Assembly: GCF_018063565.1 (NCBI RefSeq)
Contig: NZ_JAGPBB010000024.1
Span: 1-47,221, forward strand
Direction of reading: 5' to 3'
Origin: Rhodoferax sp.
GTDB taxonomy: Bacteria > Pseudomonadota > Gammaproteobacteria > Burkholderiales > Burkholderiaceae_C
DNA: 47,221 nt
A program made the position numbers and the translations under genes. Of this stretch, positions 16,044-24,559 are shown in pieces (position 1 is the first letter of the stretch; every line of letters starts with the position of its first letter). Below the pieces are notes generated by a model that did not search any database, was not told the DNA's origin, and worked only from the letters and a program-made list of their open reading frames with translations.

Positions 16044-17495
16044 ATGAACCGCCTGATCGTTGGCCCCTTTAACCGGGTTGAAGGTGACCTGGAAGTGCAC
16101 CTGGATGTGGCCGATGGCCGGGTGCGCCAGGCCCGGGTCAACGCGCCGATGTACCGGGGTTTCGAGCAGATTTTGCAAGGCAAACACCCGCTCGATGCGC
16201 TGGTCTATGTGCCGCGCATCTGCGGTATCTGCTCGATCACCCAGTCGGTGGCGGCCGCGCGTGCCTTGGCTGCTGCTTGCAATGTCTCGGCCCCGCCCAA
16301 CGGCCAGCATCTGATCAATCTGATGTTGGCGTGCGAAAACGCCGCCGACCACCTGACGCATTTCTACCTGTTCTTCATGCCGGATTTCACCCGTTCGGTG
16401 TATGCCGGGCGGCCCTGGCACGCGCAGGCGCTGCAGCGCTTTGCGAACGGTACGGGCGAGCATGCGCGCGAAGCGATTGCGGTGCGCCAGCGCTGGTTTC
16501 ACATCATGGGCACGTTGGGGGGCAAATGGCCGCACACCCAGTCGATTTTGCCGGGGGGCAGCACGCGCAACCTGAGCGCCACCGAACGCTATCGGCTGGG
16601 CGCGCGGGTGGCGGAAATGCGCAGCTTTCTGGAGCGGGTGCTGCTGGCTTGCCCACTCGAAGAAGTGCTGGCACTGCCGGATGAGGCGGCTTTGGCGAAT
16701 TGGCACGGGCAGCACCCCACGGGCGGCGACCTGCGCCTGTTTTTGACAATGGCCGGGGATCTGAGCCTGGACGCGTTGGGCTGCGGGCCGGCATTGACGC
16801 TGAGTTACGGCGCATTTGCCCAACCCGAGGGCGGCTTTACGATGACCCCCGGGGTGTGGGACGGGCTCACCTTGCAAGACGTTAACCTGGCACAGATCAC
16901 CGAAGACGCCTGCCACGCCTGGCTGAGTGATGACGGAGCGCCCCGCGCGCCCGCCCAGGGCCTCACCCAAGCCGACAGCGGCAAACCCGGGGCCTACACC
17001 TGGTGCAAGGCGCCGCGCCTGGCCGGTCAAGTGCTGGAAACCGGCGCCCTGGCGCGCCAATTGGCCGACGGGCAGCCGCTGATCCGCGCCCTGTGGCAGC
17101 GCAGCGGTGGAAATGTGCTGACGCGGGTACTGGCCCGCATGCTGGAGCTGGCCCGCCTGGTGTTGCTGACCGAGCACACCTTGCGCGCCATCGCACCCGA
17201 CGCCCCCAGTTGTGTCAATGCCCAGGTGCCGCAACACGTCGATGCCTACGGCCTGTGCGAGGCCGCACGCGGCAGCCTGGGGCACTGGCTGTCGATCCGC
17301 GATGGCCGCATTGCCAACTACCAGATCATTGCCCCGACCACCTGGAACTTCTCGCCGCGGGACCGGTCGGGCGTACCCGGCGCGCTGGAAGCCGCACTGG
17401 TCGGCGCCCCGGTGGCAGACGGTGATAAAACCCCGGTGTCGGTGCAGCACATCGTGCGTTCGTTTGACCCATGCATGGTCTGCACTGTGCATTGA
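16044..17495 (+). CDS. hoxC: Regulatory (H2-sensing) hydrogenase large subunit
   Basis: Large subunit of the H2 sensor (HoxC/HupV), 483 residues. It has the proximal nickel motif RICGICS and the distal motif DPCMVCTVH. The stop codon follows that His directly, so there is no protease-cleaved tail, as in known regulatory hydrogenases. The gas-channel residues are Ile62 and Phe110, the same residues and numbering reported for the Cupriavidus sensor, where the bulky pair excludes oxygen. The catalytic HoxG here has Val and Leu instead. Normally hoxJ follows at once; here a convergent minus-strand gene ends 39 bases downstream and hoxJ lies at 21176. Confidence 0.96.
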   Translation: MNRLIVGPFNRVEGDLEVHLDVADGRVRQARVNAPMYRGFEQILQGKHPLDALVYVPRICGICSITQSVAAARALAAACNVSAPPNGQHLINLMLACENAADHLTHFYLFFMPDFTRSVYAGRPWHAQALQRFANGTGEHAREAIAVRQRWFHIMGTLGGKWPHTQSILPGGSTRNLSATERYRLGARVAEMRSFLERVLLACPLEEVLALPDEAALANWHGQHPTGGDLRLFLTMAGDLSLDALGCGPALTLSYGAFAQPEGGFTMTPGVWDGLTLQDVNLAQITEDACHAWLSDDGAPRAPAQGLTQADSGKPGAYTWCKAPRLAGQVLETGALARQLADGQPLIRALWQRSGGNVLTRVLARMLELARLVLLTEHTLRAIAPDAPSCVNAQVPQHVDAYGLCEAARGSLGHWLSIRDGRIANYQIIAPTTWNFSPRDRSGVPGALEAALVGAPVADGDKTPVSVQHIVRSFDPCMVCTVH

Positions 17496-17534
17496 TCCGC
17501 CCAGGCGCAGACCACTGCCGCCTGCGACACCGCA

Positions 17535-19895
17535 TCAATCTGCGGATTCCCGTGCAAATGCCTCCAGAGCAACCAACGGCAGCGGTCGACTGAAAAGGTA
17601 GCCCTGGTACGCGTGGCAACCCAGATGCGCCAGGAAGTCAGCCTGAGCTTGCATCTCCACGCCTTCGGCAATGACCGCCAAGCCCAGACTCTCGGCCAGG
17701 GCCACCACCATTTTGGCGATGGCCGCATCGTTGGGGTCGGTGACGATGTTGCGCACAAACCCCTGGTCGATCTTGAGCTGATCCAGCGGCAGGCGTTTCA
17801 GGTAGGTCAGCGAAGAGTAACCGGTGCCAAAGTCGTCCAGCGAGAAGCCGACGCCGTGGCTTTTGAGAGCGCCCATCTTGCCGATGATGGCTTCAACGTC
17901 CTGCACCAGCATGCTCTCGGTCAGTTCCAGCTTCAACAACCTGGGTGTGGCCCGGGTCAGCGCCAGCGTGCGCAGCACACCATCGACAAAATCGGCCTGC
18001 TGAAACTGCCGAGCACTCACGTTCACAGCAATCGTCAGGTGTGCCATGCCGGGCTGTTGCGCCCAGGCGGCCAATTGGCTGCAGGCTGACTCCAGCACCC
18101 ACTGGCCAATCGGCAGTATCAGGTCGGTTTCCTCTGCCAATGGAATGAATTCCCCCGGTGACACCATACCCCGCTGGGGATGTTGCCACCGCAGCAAAGC
18201 TTCCACACCGGTCAGACGGCCATCACCCACCACCTGTGGCTGGTAATGCAAAAGGAACTGCTGTTGCTGCACGGCCACGCGCATATCCGCTTCCAGTGCG
18301 GCACGGGTGGTCACTTCGGCTTGCATACGTGTATCGAAAAAGCGCAAAGTGTTGTGCCCTGCGGCCTTGGCTTGGAACATGGCCAACTCGGCCCGTTGCA
18401 GCGGTTGATCCTTCTCTTCCAGTGTCATGCCGCCGAACAGGGTGATGCCGATACTGGTGGTGGCGTGATGGGCGCCACTATCGAGCGTGAAGTCTGAAGC
18501 GAAAGCGTTGCGAATTTTGTCGCCAACGGTTTCGGCCTGCGTGGCGGCCTCGATATCATCTTCGCTGAGGTCTTCGAGCATCACGACAAACTCGTCAGCG
18601 CCAAGTCGCGCAACGGTGTCACCCTCGCGGATGCAGGTTCTCAGGCGTTGCGCCACCTGATGCAGCAGCAGGTCACCCTGAAAGTGCCCGAGTGTGTCGT
18701 TAAGTGTCTTGAAATCATCCAAATCAACGAACAGCAAGGCATTTTTGCGCTGATGCCGGGTGCTGGCATTGCATGCCTGTTCAAGCCGGTCCATCAACAA
18801 GCGACGGTTGGGCAGTTGTGTCAATGGGTCGTAAAAGGCCAGGGTATCAATTTGCGATTGTGCTTTGACGCGCTCGGTGATGTCACTGAAGATGGCCACG
18901 TAGTGCGTGGTCACACCCGCCCGATCTCGCACGGCACTGATGCTGAGCCACTCGGGGTAAACCTCACCACTCTTGCGTCGATTCCAGATCTCACCCTGCC
19001 AGGCACCGCTGTCCTGCAGGCTTTGCGCCATCGCAGCATAAAAGGCACGGTCATGGCGACCAGACGCCAACAAGCTGGGGGTTTGACCAACGGCGTCCTC
19101 GGCGCTAAAGCCGGTAATGACCGAAAAGGCACGGTTGACCCTGAGAATCACGTTGTTGGCATTGGCAATCACCATCCCCTGCTGGGACTCAAACGCGGTG
19201 GCAGCGATGCGCAACGCTTCATTGGCTTGTTTGCGCTCCGTCACAAACTGGTTGACAGCGTCCACCAGGACATCGATCTCATCGCGACGGAGACTCTTCT
19301 TGCGGTCCAGAACCAGCCTTGTTGCCTGATCGGCATCCCCAAGCTTGGTCACATCATTCGCCAATTGATGCAGATGCCGCGCAACCTTGCGATAAACGAT
19401 GGCAAACAGCACAAGTGCCAGTCCAATGATCTTGATCAGATCGGTCAGTACCAGCGTGATCATCGTATCTGCAACCTGCGCGTTGGCCTGTGCGTACGAT
19501 TCCGATATGCGCAGTGTTCCGATGACCGTCTTTTGATCCTGAGCCAACACTGGCAGAGACCAGACCCGGTCAACCGACGAGGTGAAGCCAGGCTGGCGCA
19601 CATCGGCAATGACCTTGTCCAGACCCAGCACTTCGGCGCGAACCACCGATCCGGTGAGCACCAGCCCATTGAGCACGGCATGGAGTCCAGCCACATCGAA
19701 TTGCCACAACGACATGCCGATTGCCGCAAGGCTTTGTCGTGCGGCATCCGCGGCATCGATCTGGGCATGCTGCAGCGCCTTGTTGCGCTCGTAGGCGATG
19801 CCAAACGCGGTCGCGACTGCAAAAACGGCAAAACTGGCCAGCAGAACCCAAAGCAGGACTTTGAGCGCCAGCACCGATTGCCTGAAAAACCCCAT
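17535..19895 (-). CDS. Membrane PAS-GGDEF-EAL protein, probable c-di-GMP phosphodiesterase
   Basis: Signalling protein of 786 residues. A transmembrane helix (about 10-32) is followed by a periplasmic sensor (about 33-144), a second helix (about 148-168) and a HAMP-like linker. A PAS domain (about 230-345), a GGDEF domain and an EAL domain complete it. The GGDEF motif reads GADEF, so cyclase activity is doubtful, although the inhibitory-site motif REGD is kept. The EAL domain keeps its catalytic features: EALLRW, NVSARQ, ELTES, DDFGTGYSS, LKIDQ, AEGVE and QGY. It should hydrolyse c-di-GMP, perhaps with GTP binding to GADEF as an activator. It starts 2 bases after the binding-protein gene and both lie in reverse between hoxC and hoxJ. 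Confidence 0.92.
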   Translation of the reverse strand: MGFFRQSVLALKVLLWVLLASFAVFAVATAFGIAYERNKALQHAQIDAADAARQSLAAIGMSLWQFDVAGLHAVLNGLVLTGSVVRAEVLGLDKVIADVRQPGFTSSVDRVWSLPVLAQDQKTVIGTLRISESYAQANAQVADTMITLVLTDLIKIIGLALVLFAIVYRKVARHLHQLANDVTKLGDADQATRLVLDRKKSLRRDEIDVLVDAVNQFVTERKQANEALRIAATAFESQQGMVIANANNVILRVNRAFSVITGFSAEDAVGQTPSLLASGRHDRAFYAAMAQSLQDSGAWQGEIWNRRKSGEVYPEWLSISAVRDRAGVTTHYVAIFSDITERVKAQSQIDTLAFYDPLTQLPNRRLLMDRLEQACNASTRHQRKNALLFVDLDDFKTLNDTLGHFQGDLLLHQVAQRLRTCIREGDTVARLGADEFVVMLEDLSEDDIEAATQAETVGDKIRNAFASDFTLDSGAHHATTSIGITLFGGMTLEEKDQPLQRAELAMFQAKAAGHNTLRFFDTRMQAEVTTRAALEADMRVAVQQQQFLLHYQPQVVGDGRLTGVEALLRWQHPQRGMVSPGEFIPLAEETDLILPIGQWVLESACSQLAAWAQQPGMAHLTIAVNVSARQFQQADFVDGVLRTLALTRATPRLLKLELTESMLVQDVEAIIGKMGALKSHGVGFSLDDFGTGYSSLTYLKRLPLDQLKIDQGFVRNIVTDPNDAAIAKMVVALAESLGLAVIAEGVEMQAQADFLAHLGCHAYQGYLFSRPLPLVALEAFARESAD

Positions 19896-19897
19896 CG

Positions 19898-20944
19898 CTA
19901 TTTCCCGTTCCAGATGGCCGAATATGCGGACTCAAACCCCAATGTCGCTTCAATGCCGCGACTACCGGTGGCTTTGAGCAACTCGGTGGTGACAAGAATC
20001 GGCCTGGTCTGGAAACCGCTGGGCGGCGCACCAGCCAAAGCCCGGTTAAGCTCATCCGCGAGCTGATACCCCTGCATTTTCAGGGGTTCAGCCACCGTTG
20101 CGACCTGTTGGGAGACGCCGGACCCAATGCGGCCCAGCGCCTTGGTGGATCCGTCACCCGCCGAGACGTTGAGAATATCGGCCCGCTTGGCCAACAGCAA
20201 GGGATAGTTGATCTCGTCAAAATAAACGTCGTTGATGGCAAGCGTGTAGGTCCAGGCTGCCCCATGCGCTGTCACCAATTTCGGAACAACCTCCGGCATG
20301 GCGGTTGCCGCTTGCGAGATGAACACATTTTCGACCGCCAGCACCCTGCACCCCTGGTACCCCGGGCACGCCTGAAGGGTTTTCTTCATCGCCTCGGTCT
20401 TGGCATTGGCCACGGCATACTGGTTGTCGTTGAAGATGACCACACCCACTGGGCGCTGCCTGGCCTTGGCATCATGGATCACAAACTCGGCCGCCAATGC
20501 CGCCACATCATCCGGTTTGGTGGACACATTGGCGAACAGATCTTGGGTGGGGCCCGGGTCCTGCGCGGCGTGCCAACCCAGCAAAGTGACCCGGTTTAGT
20601 CTGGCGCGTGCCACCTGCTCCTTGAAGTCGTCCGGGTCAAAGCCGCCAAAAACGAGGCCATCGGGTCGGCTCGCCAGCACCTGAGTGAGAAGCGCACCCT
20701 GCGTGGCTTTGAGTCCTCGTCCATCTTCCAGGCGAATCTTCCAGCCGAGCTTTTGTGATGCCTCCTCGAATCCCCGAAAAACACCCATCACACCGCCATT
20801 GCGGAAGTCGGAGGCTATAAACGCCACGGTTTTGCCCGACTGTGCAGTGGGGCCAGGCGGCGGTGTCTGACTCAAACCCTGTGCGCACGACACAGCCGCC
20901 AGCAACGCAAAACCACCAGCGATACACCTTTGGATCTTCGTCAT
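19898..20944 (-). CDS. Periplasmic sugar-type substrate-binding protein, orphan
   Basis: Protein of 348 residues with a signal peptide (to about AQG, residue 23) and a type I periplasmic-binding fold like RbsB/LacI-type proteins: KTVAFIASDFRNGGVMGVFRGFEEA, then LASRPDGLVFGG and a late INDVYFDE segment. GAGGAG precedes the ATG at 20944. No ABC permease or ATPase gene is near. The next gene in the operon, 2 bases on, is a membrane GGDEF/EAL protein with a periplasmic domain, so this protein probably presents a ligand to that sensor, as NspS does for MbaA or LuxP for LuxQ. The ligand is unknown. Confidence 0.88.
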   Translation of the reverse strand: MTKIQRCIAGGFALLAAVSCAQGLSQTPPPGPTAQSGKTVAFIASDFRNGGVMGVFRGFEEASQKLGWKIRLEDGRGLKATQGALLTQVLASRPDGLVFGGFDPDDFKEQVARARLNRVTLLGWHAAQDPGPTQDLFANVSTKPDDVAALAAEFVIHDAKARQRPVGVVIFNDNQYAVANAKTEAMKKTLQACPGYQGCRVLAVENVFISQAATAMPEVVPKLVTAHGAAWTYTLAINDVYFDEINYPLLLAKRADILNVSAGDGSTKALGRIGSGVSQQVATVAEPLKMQGYQLADELNRALAGAPPSGFQTRPILVTTELLKATGSRGIEATLGFESAYSAIWNGK

Positions 20945-21027
20945 GGTTCTCCTCGCTTCAAACAATGCAGCCGCTGCGCAACTCATGCCTGCGCGAACCA
21001 CATTTTTTGCCCAAAGAACCTGGGGCC

Positions 21028-21168
21028 ATGGCACCCAGCGAATTTCGCATGGTACACCGCGGGCCTCACGGTGGGAGACCTTTTGATGATTTGGGCCAGG
21101 TGGCCGATCTGAGCAGCTGGTTTGGCATCCCGGGCAACCTGATGCCGGCCCTTGAAGATGCAAAATAG
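21028..21168 (+). CDS. Short unrecognised ORF directly upstream of hoxJ
   Basis: Open frame of 46 codons (MAPSEFRMVHRGPHGG... to ALEDAK) that ends 7 bases before the preferred hoxJ start and overlaps an alternative one. I recognise no family. The stretch could be a leader that couples translation of hoxJ, a remnant of the DNA that once joined hoxC to hoxJ, or chance. No clear ribosome-binding site precedes it. Confidence 0.25.
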   Translation: MAPSEFRMVHRGPHGGRPFDDLGQVADLSSWFGIPGNLMPALEDAK

Positions 21169-21175
21169 CCCACTC

Positions 21176-22531
21176 ATGGATCTGACCCGTACCACCCCGA
21201 CCCGTGCAACCGCGCCTCTCGACGGCATGGACGAGGGCGCCTGGTTGGACGTTATCCAGAAAATGGACGAGGTGTACTCGCGCCTGCTGACGGACGAAGT
21301 CGCCCTGGAACAAAAAAATGCCGAGCTTGAAGCCTCTCAACAATTGGTCTTCAGCTTGCTGTCATCCATGTCGGACGTGCTGGTGGCCGCCAATGCGCAA
21401 GGTCAGATTGAACAAACCAACCAGGCTTTGTGTGACATGGTAGGCTGCACGGACCAGAAGCTGCTGGGTCAACCCATGCAGCGACTGCTGCACAACAGCG
21501 AGCAAACGCAGCGCCTGAACGAGATGATGCACCGCACCACCAGCCTGCGCCAGGGCGAAACGGTAGAACTGTTGCTGCACGACAAAGCGGGTCAGGCCGT
21601 GCCTGTCGATTTCACCGTCACGCCACGCTTTGATAGCCGCAAACGTTGTGTCGGTTATGTTTTTGTGGGCCGTCCGATGGCTGAAATCAAACGTGCCTAC
21701 CGACAGTTGCACGAAGCACATGAGGCCCTCAAGCTGACGCAGCAACAACTGTTGCACGCCGAAAAAATGTCATCTCTGGGACGCCTTGTGGCAGGTGTTG
21801 CGCACGAGCTCAATAACCCGATCAGCTTTGTGCTGGGCAACGTGCATGTGCTGAATCGATATACCAACCGCCTGCGTCAGTACCTTGATGCCCTGCATGC
21901 GCAGGCCGCCATCAGCCAGGACCCCGCGCTGGTGGCACTGGCACAAAAACTGCGGATCGAGCACATCCTGCATGATTTGCCCTCGTTGATGGACGGCACC
22001 ATGGAGGGCGCCCAGCGCACTGCTGCCATTGTGGATGGGCTCAAGCGTTTCTCGGTACTCGATGGTGAAGACCACGAAAGGGTCGCCATCAACAGCCTGA
22101 TCGAACGTGCCATCCACTGGGTGCGCACCGGTATGAAACTGGAGTTCGAGGTGAGTTTTGAGCCTTGCCCTGGAGGCACGGTGACGGGCAACGCTGGTCA
22201 GCTGTTGCAAGTGCTGATGAATTTGATCCAGAACGCTTTTGATGCCGCTTTTCGTCCTGACGGTCCTGTGCCCAAACTGCTCATCAGCGTGCGCCAGACG
22301 CATGCTGTGCTGGAGATCAATCTGCACGACAACGGACCCGGTATCGCACCCGACGTGATGTCACGGATCTTCGAGCCATTTTTCACCACCAAGCCGGTAG
22401 GCAAAGGCACCGGCCTTGGCCTGTCAATCAGCTACGGCATTGTTGAACGCCATGGCGGCACACTGACGGCCATCAATCACCCACAGGGTGGGGCGGTTTT
22501 TGTATTGCGACTACCCGCATGCGAAGCGTGA
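21176..22531 (+). CDS. hoxJ: Hydrogenase-regulating sensor histidine kinase
   Basis: Soluble kinase of about 452 residues (HoxJ/HupT). The N-terminal segment [19 protein letters not shown] and the heptad-like [19 protein letters not shown] are characteristic of this family. A PAS domain (about 60-165) follows; in Cupriavidus this region contacts the H2 sensor HoxBC. The H-box is [16 protein letters not shown]. The ATPase motifs are [18 protein letters not shown] and GKGTGLGL. With H2 absent it would act on HoxA to hold hydrogenase expression off. The start is ATG 21176 or ATG 21158; neither has a clear Shine-Dalgarno. It is separated from hoxC by 3.7 kb of opposite-strand DNA. No transmembrane segment is seen. 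Confidence 0.85.
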   Translation: MDLTRTTPTRATAPLDGMDEGAWLDVIQKMDEVYSRLLTDEVALEQKNAELEASQQLVFSLLSSMSDVLVAANAQGQIEQTNQALCDMVGCTDQKLLGQPMQRLLHNSEQTQRLNEMMHRTTSLRQGETVELLLHDKAGQAVPVDFTVTPRFDSRKRCVGYVFVGRPMAEIKRAYRQLHEAHEALKLTQQQLLHAEKMSSLGRLVAGVAHELNNPISFVLGNVHVLNRYTNRLRQYLDALHAQAAISQDPALVALAQKLRIEHILHDLPSLMDGTMEGAQRTAAIVDGLKRFSVLDGEDHERVAINSLIERAIHWVRTGMKLEFEVSFEPCPGGTVTGNAGQLLQVLMNLIQNAFDAAFRPDGPVPKLLISVRQTHAVLEINLHDNGPGIAPDVMSRIFEPFFTTKPVGKGTGLGLSISYGIVERHGGTLTAINHPQGGAVFVLRLPACEA

Positions 22532-22622
22532 TTCGGCCGTTCAAGCAGGTCAGTATCCATGGCTGGGCCATCAGGATCTTGCTCAACACCAGCGGCAGTC
22601 CGGTCGGATTTCAAGGAAACCA

Positions 22623-24248
22623 ATGATGAAGCGCATTTTGATCGGCCTTGTGATTTGTTTTGTCAGTGTGGCCTTTGCACAAACACCACCACCGCAGGTC
22701 GTCGCGTCCGGCATCCACATGAATGGCGCTGAGGCGACGGTGCGGGTCCTGAATCGAGAGATTTTCACCGCTCGTTCGAACCTCAGTGGCATTTCAGCAA
22801 CTGACCGTGCCCGACGTGCCGTGACCCGAATCAAGGAGCAGTTGGAGCAACCCGGCCCAAACAAGGTCACGCTGGTGCCAGACAGCATCGGAATTCTGGT
22901 CCAAATTGATGGAGCGACGTCCTTTGCTGTGACCCCCGGTGACGTTGACCTGTCCCACGGTGAAACGCTGGAGTCTCGGGCCAATGCCGCCAAGGCCGCT
23001 CTGGAGACTGCCATCAATGAAAGCCGTGAAAGTCGCAACGCCCATTTCCTGCTGCTGGCCGCGCTCAAAGTTGCGCTGGCAACTCTGGTCGTGCTGGGCT
23101 TGATCCGGCTGGCCCTGTTGACTCGCCGCAAACTCCTGTCGGCGATGCTGAGTGCAACCCAGCGGCATTCCGAGCGGCTTCAGCTCGGCGGTGTCAAACT
23201 GGTGCGCAGCGAGCGTGTGGCCATGACTGTGCGCATGGGCTTGAACGTGGTGTACCGCGTTGTCTTGTTCGTTCTGGTTTACAACTGGCTGAGTTTTGTG
23301 TTGTCGTGTTTTCCTTACACTCGCATCTGGGGCGAGACACTCAATGCCTTTTTGATTGACCTGCTTGCCAGCATGGGAGCGGCCATATTGCATGCCGTTC
23401 CGGGTATCGTCACCGCCGGCGTGATTTTTTTTCTGGCCAAATGGGTGTCAAACCTGTTCCACAGTTTTTTCGAGCGCGTACGCACCGGCCAGATTCAGCT
23501 GACCTGGCTGGACGCCGACGTGGTCGCACCGACACGGCGCATCGCCAAGACGCTGGTCTGGCTGTTTGCACTGGCAATGGCCTACCCCTATTTGCCTGGC
23601 TCCGGTACCGAAGCCTTCAAAGGTCTGTCAGTTTTGGTGGGCTTGATGCTCTCGCTGGGCGCCTCCAATCTGGTCGGCCAGGCCGCCAGTGGTCTGATCC
23701 TGACCTATGGCCGCGTTTACCGCAAAGGCGAGTATGTGCGCATCGCAGACTCCGAGGGGACAGTGACCGAAGTGGGCATGTTTGCCACCCGCATTCGAAC
23801 CGGTCTGGGCGAGGAACTCACCATTGCCAATTCAAAAATTCTGGAGAACACCACCACCAACTACTCACGGGTGGTTAAGGGTGGGGGCTTTGTACTCGAC
23901 ACCAAACTCACGATTGGTTACGACACCCCCTGGCGTCAGGTGGAGGCCATGCTGATTGAAGCCGCCAAACGCACTGAAGGTGTGCAGATGGACCCGAAAC
24001 CACTGGTCTTTCAGACTGCATTGTCCGACTGGTATCCCGAGTACCGCTTGGTGTGTCAGGCCATTCCGTCCGAACCCAGGCCGCGCGCGCTGGTGCTGAG
24101 TGCCTTGCATGCCAACATCCAGGACGTTTTCAGTGAATACGGCGTACAGATCATGTCGCCGCAGTACTTTGAAGATCCGCCAGAACCCAAAGTCGTCAAG
24201 CCCGACAACTGGTACCCGGCACCCGCCGTGCGACCCGAGGGCAAATGA
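22623..24248 (+). CDS. MscS-family mechanosensitive ion channel
   Basis: Membrane protein of 541 residues. A signal peptide (to about FAQ, residue 19) leads to a periplasmic domain of about 130 residues. Several transmembrane helices follow, and then the MscS pore and beta domain: SLGASNLVGQAASGLILTY, YVRIADSEGTVTEVG and ANSKILENTTTNYS. The C-terminal alpha/beta region (YDTPWRQVEAMLIEAAKR) is also present. It would open under membrane tension to release solutes. AAGGAAAC precedes ATG 22623. It lies 91 bases after hoxJ on the same strand and could be read through, but no functional tie to hydrogen metabolism is apparent. Confidence 0.92.
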   Translation: MMKRILIGLVICFVSVAFAQTPPPQVVASGIHMNGAEATVRVLNREIFTARSNLSGISATDRARRAVTRIKEQLEQPGPNKVTLVPDSIGILVQIDGATSFAVTPGDVDLSHGETLESRANAAKAALETAINESRESRNAHFLLLAALKVALATLVVLGLIRLALLTRRKLLSAMLSATQRHSERLQLGGVKLVRSERVAMTVRMGLNVVYRVVLFVLVYNWLSFVLSCFPYTRIWGETLNAFLIDLLASMGAAILHAVPGIVTAGVIFFLAKWVSNLFHSFFERVRTGQIQLTWLDADVVAPTRRIAKTLVWLFALAMAYPYLPGSGTEAFKGLSVLVGLMLSLGASNLVGQAASGLILTYGRVYRKGEYVRIADSEGTVTEVGMFATRIRTGLGEELTIANSKILENTTTNYSRVVKGGGFVLDTKLTIGYDTPWRQVEAMLIEAAKRTEGVQMDPKPLVFQTALSDWYPEYRLVCQAIPSEPRPRALVLSALHANIQDVFSEYGVQIMSPQYFEDPPEPKVVKPDNWYPAPAVRPEGK

Positions 24249-24332
24249 GTTCCCGTCCCCTGTGTCGAGCGAAAGCAAAAGGCAGCCTGCCCGGCCGCGA
24301 CCGATAATCGGTGCTCTCCCGGAGTTCACACC

Positions 24333-24557
24333 ATGCCCATTTACGAATACGCTTGCCGCGACTGCGGCCATCAGTTTGAAACGCTTGTGCGCTCGGACAC
24401 CACGCCCGAGTGTCCCCAATGCCACTCGATCCAGCTTGAAAAGCAGTTGTCGGTATTTGCCACTGCCGGTGCGTCGTCCAGCATGCCCGACCTGCCACCC
24501 AGCCCCTGTGGCAGCGGTGCCTGCTGTATGCCCGGAGGCGGTTGCGGCTTTCAGTAG
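24333..24557 (+). CDS. FmdB-family zinc-ribbon protein
   Basis: Protein of 74 residues. The FmdB-type zinc ribbon has YACRDCGHQFE near residues 6-16 and PECPQCHS near 29-36, giving four Cys ligands. The C-terminal tail is rich in Cys and Gly (CGSGACCMPGGGCGF), common in this family and of unknown role. GGAG precedes ATG 24333. Its end is 2 bases from the convergent radical SAM gene. Function is unknown beyond metal binding. Confidence 0.9.
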   Translation: MPIYEYACRDCGHQFETLVRSDTTPECPQCHSIQLEKQLSVFATAGASSSMPDLPPSPCGSGACCMPGGGCGFQ

Positions 24558-24559
24558 CG

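Noticed and set aside
17496-17534. Loss of hoxJ
   Set aside because: It first seemed absent after hoxC, but the kinase at 21176 has the HoxJ-specific N-terminal segment ([11 protein letters not shown]) and H-box. It is displaced, not lost.
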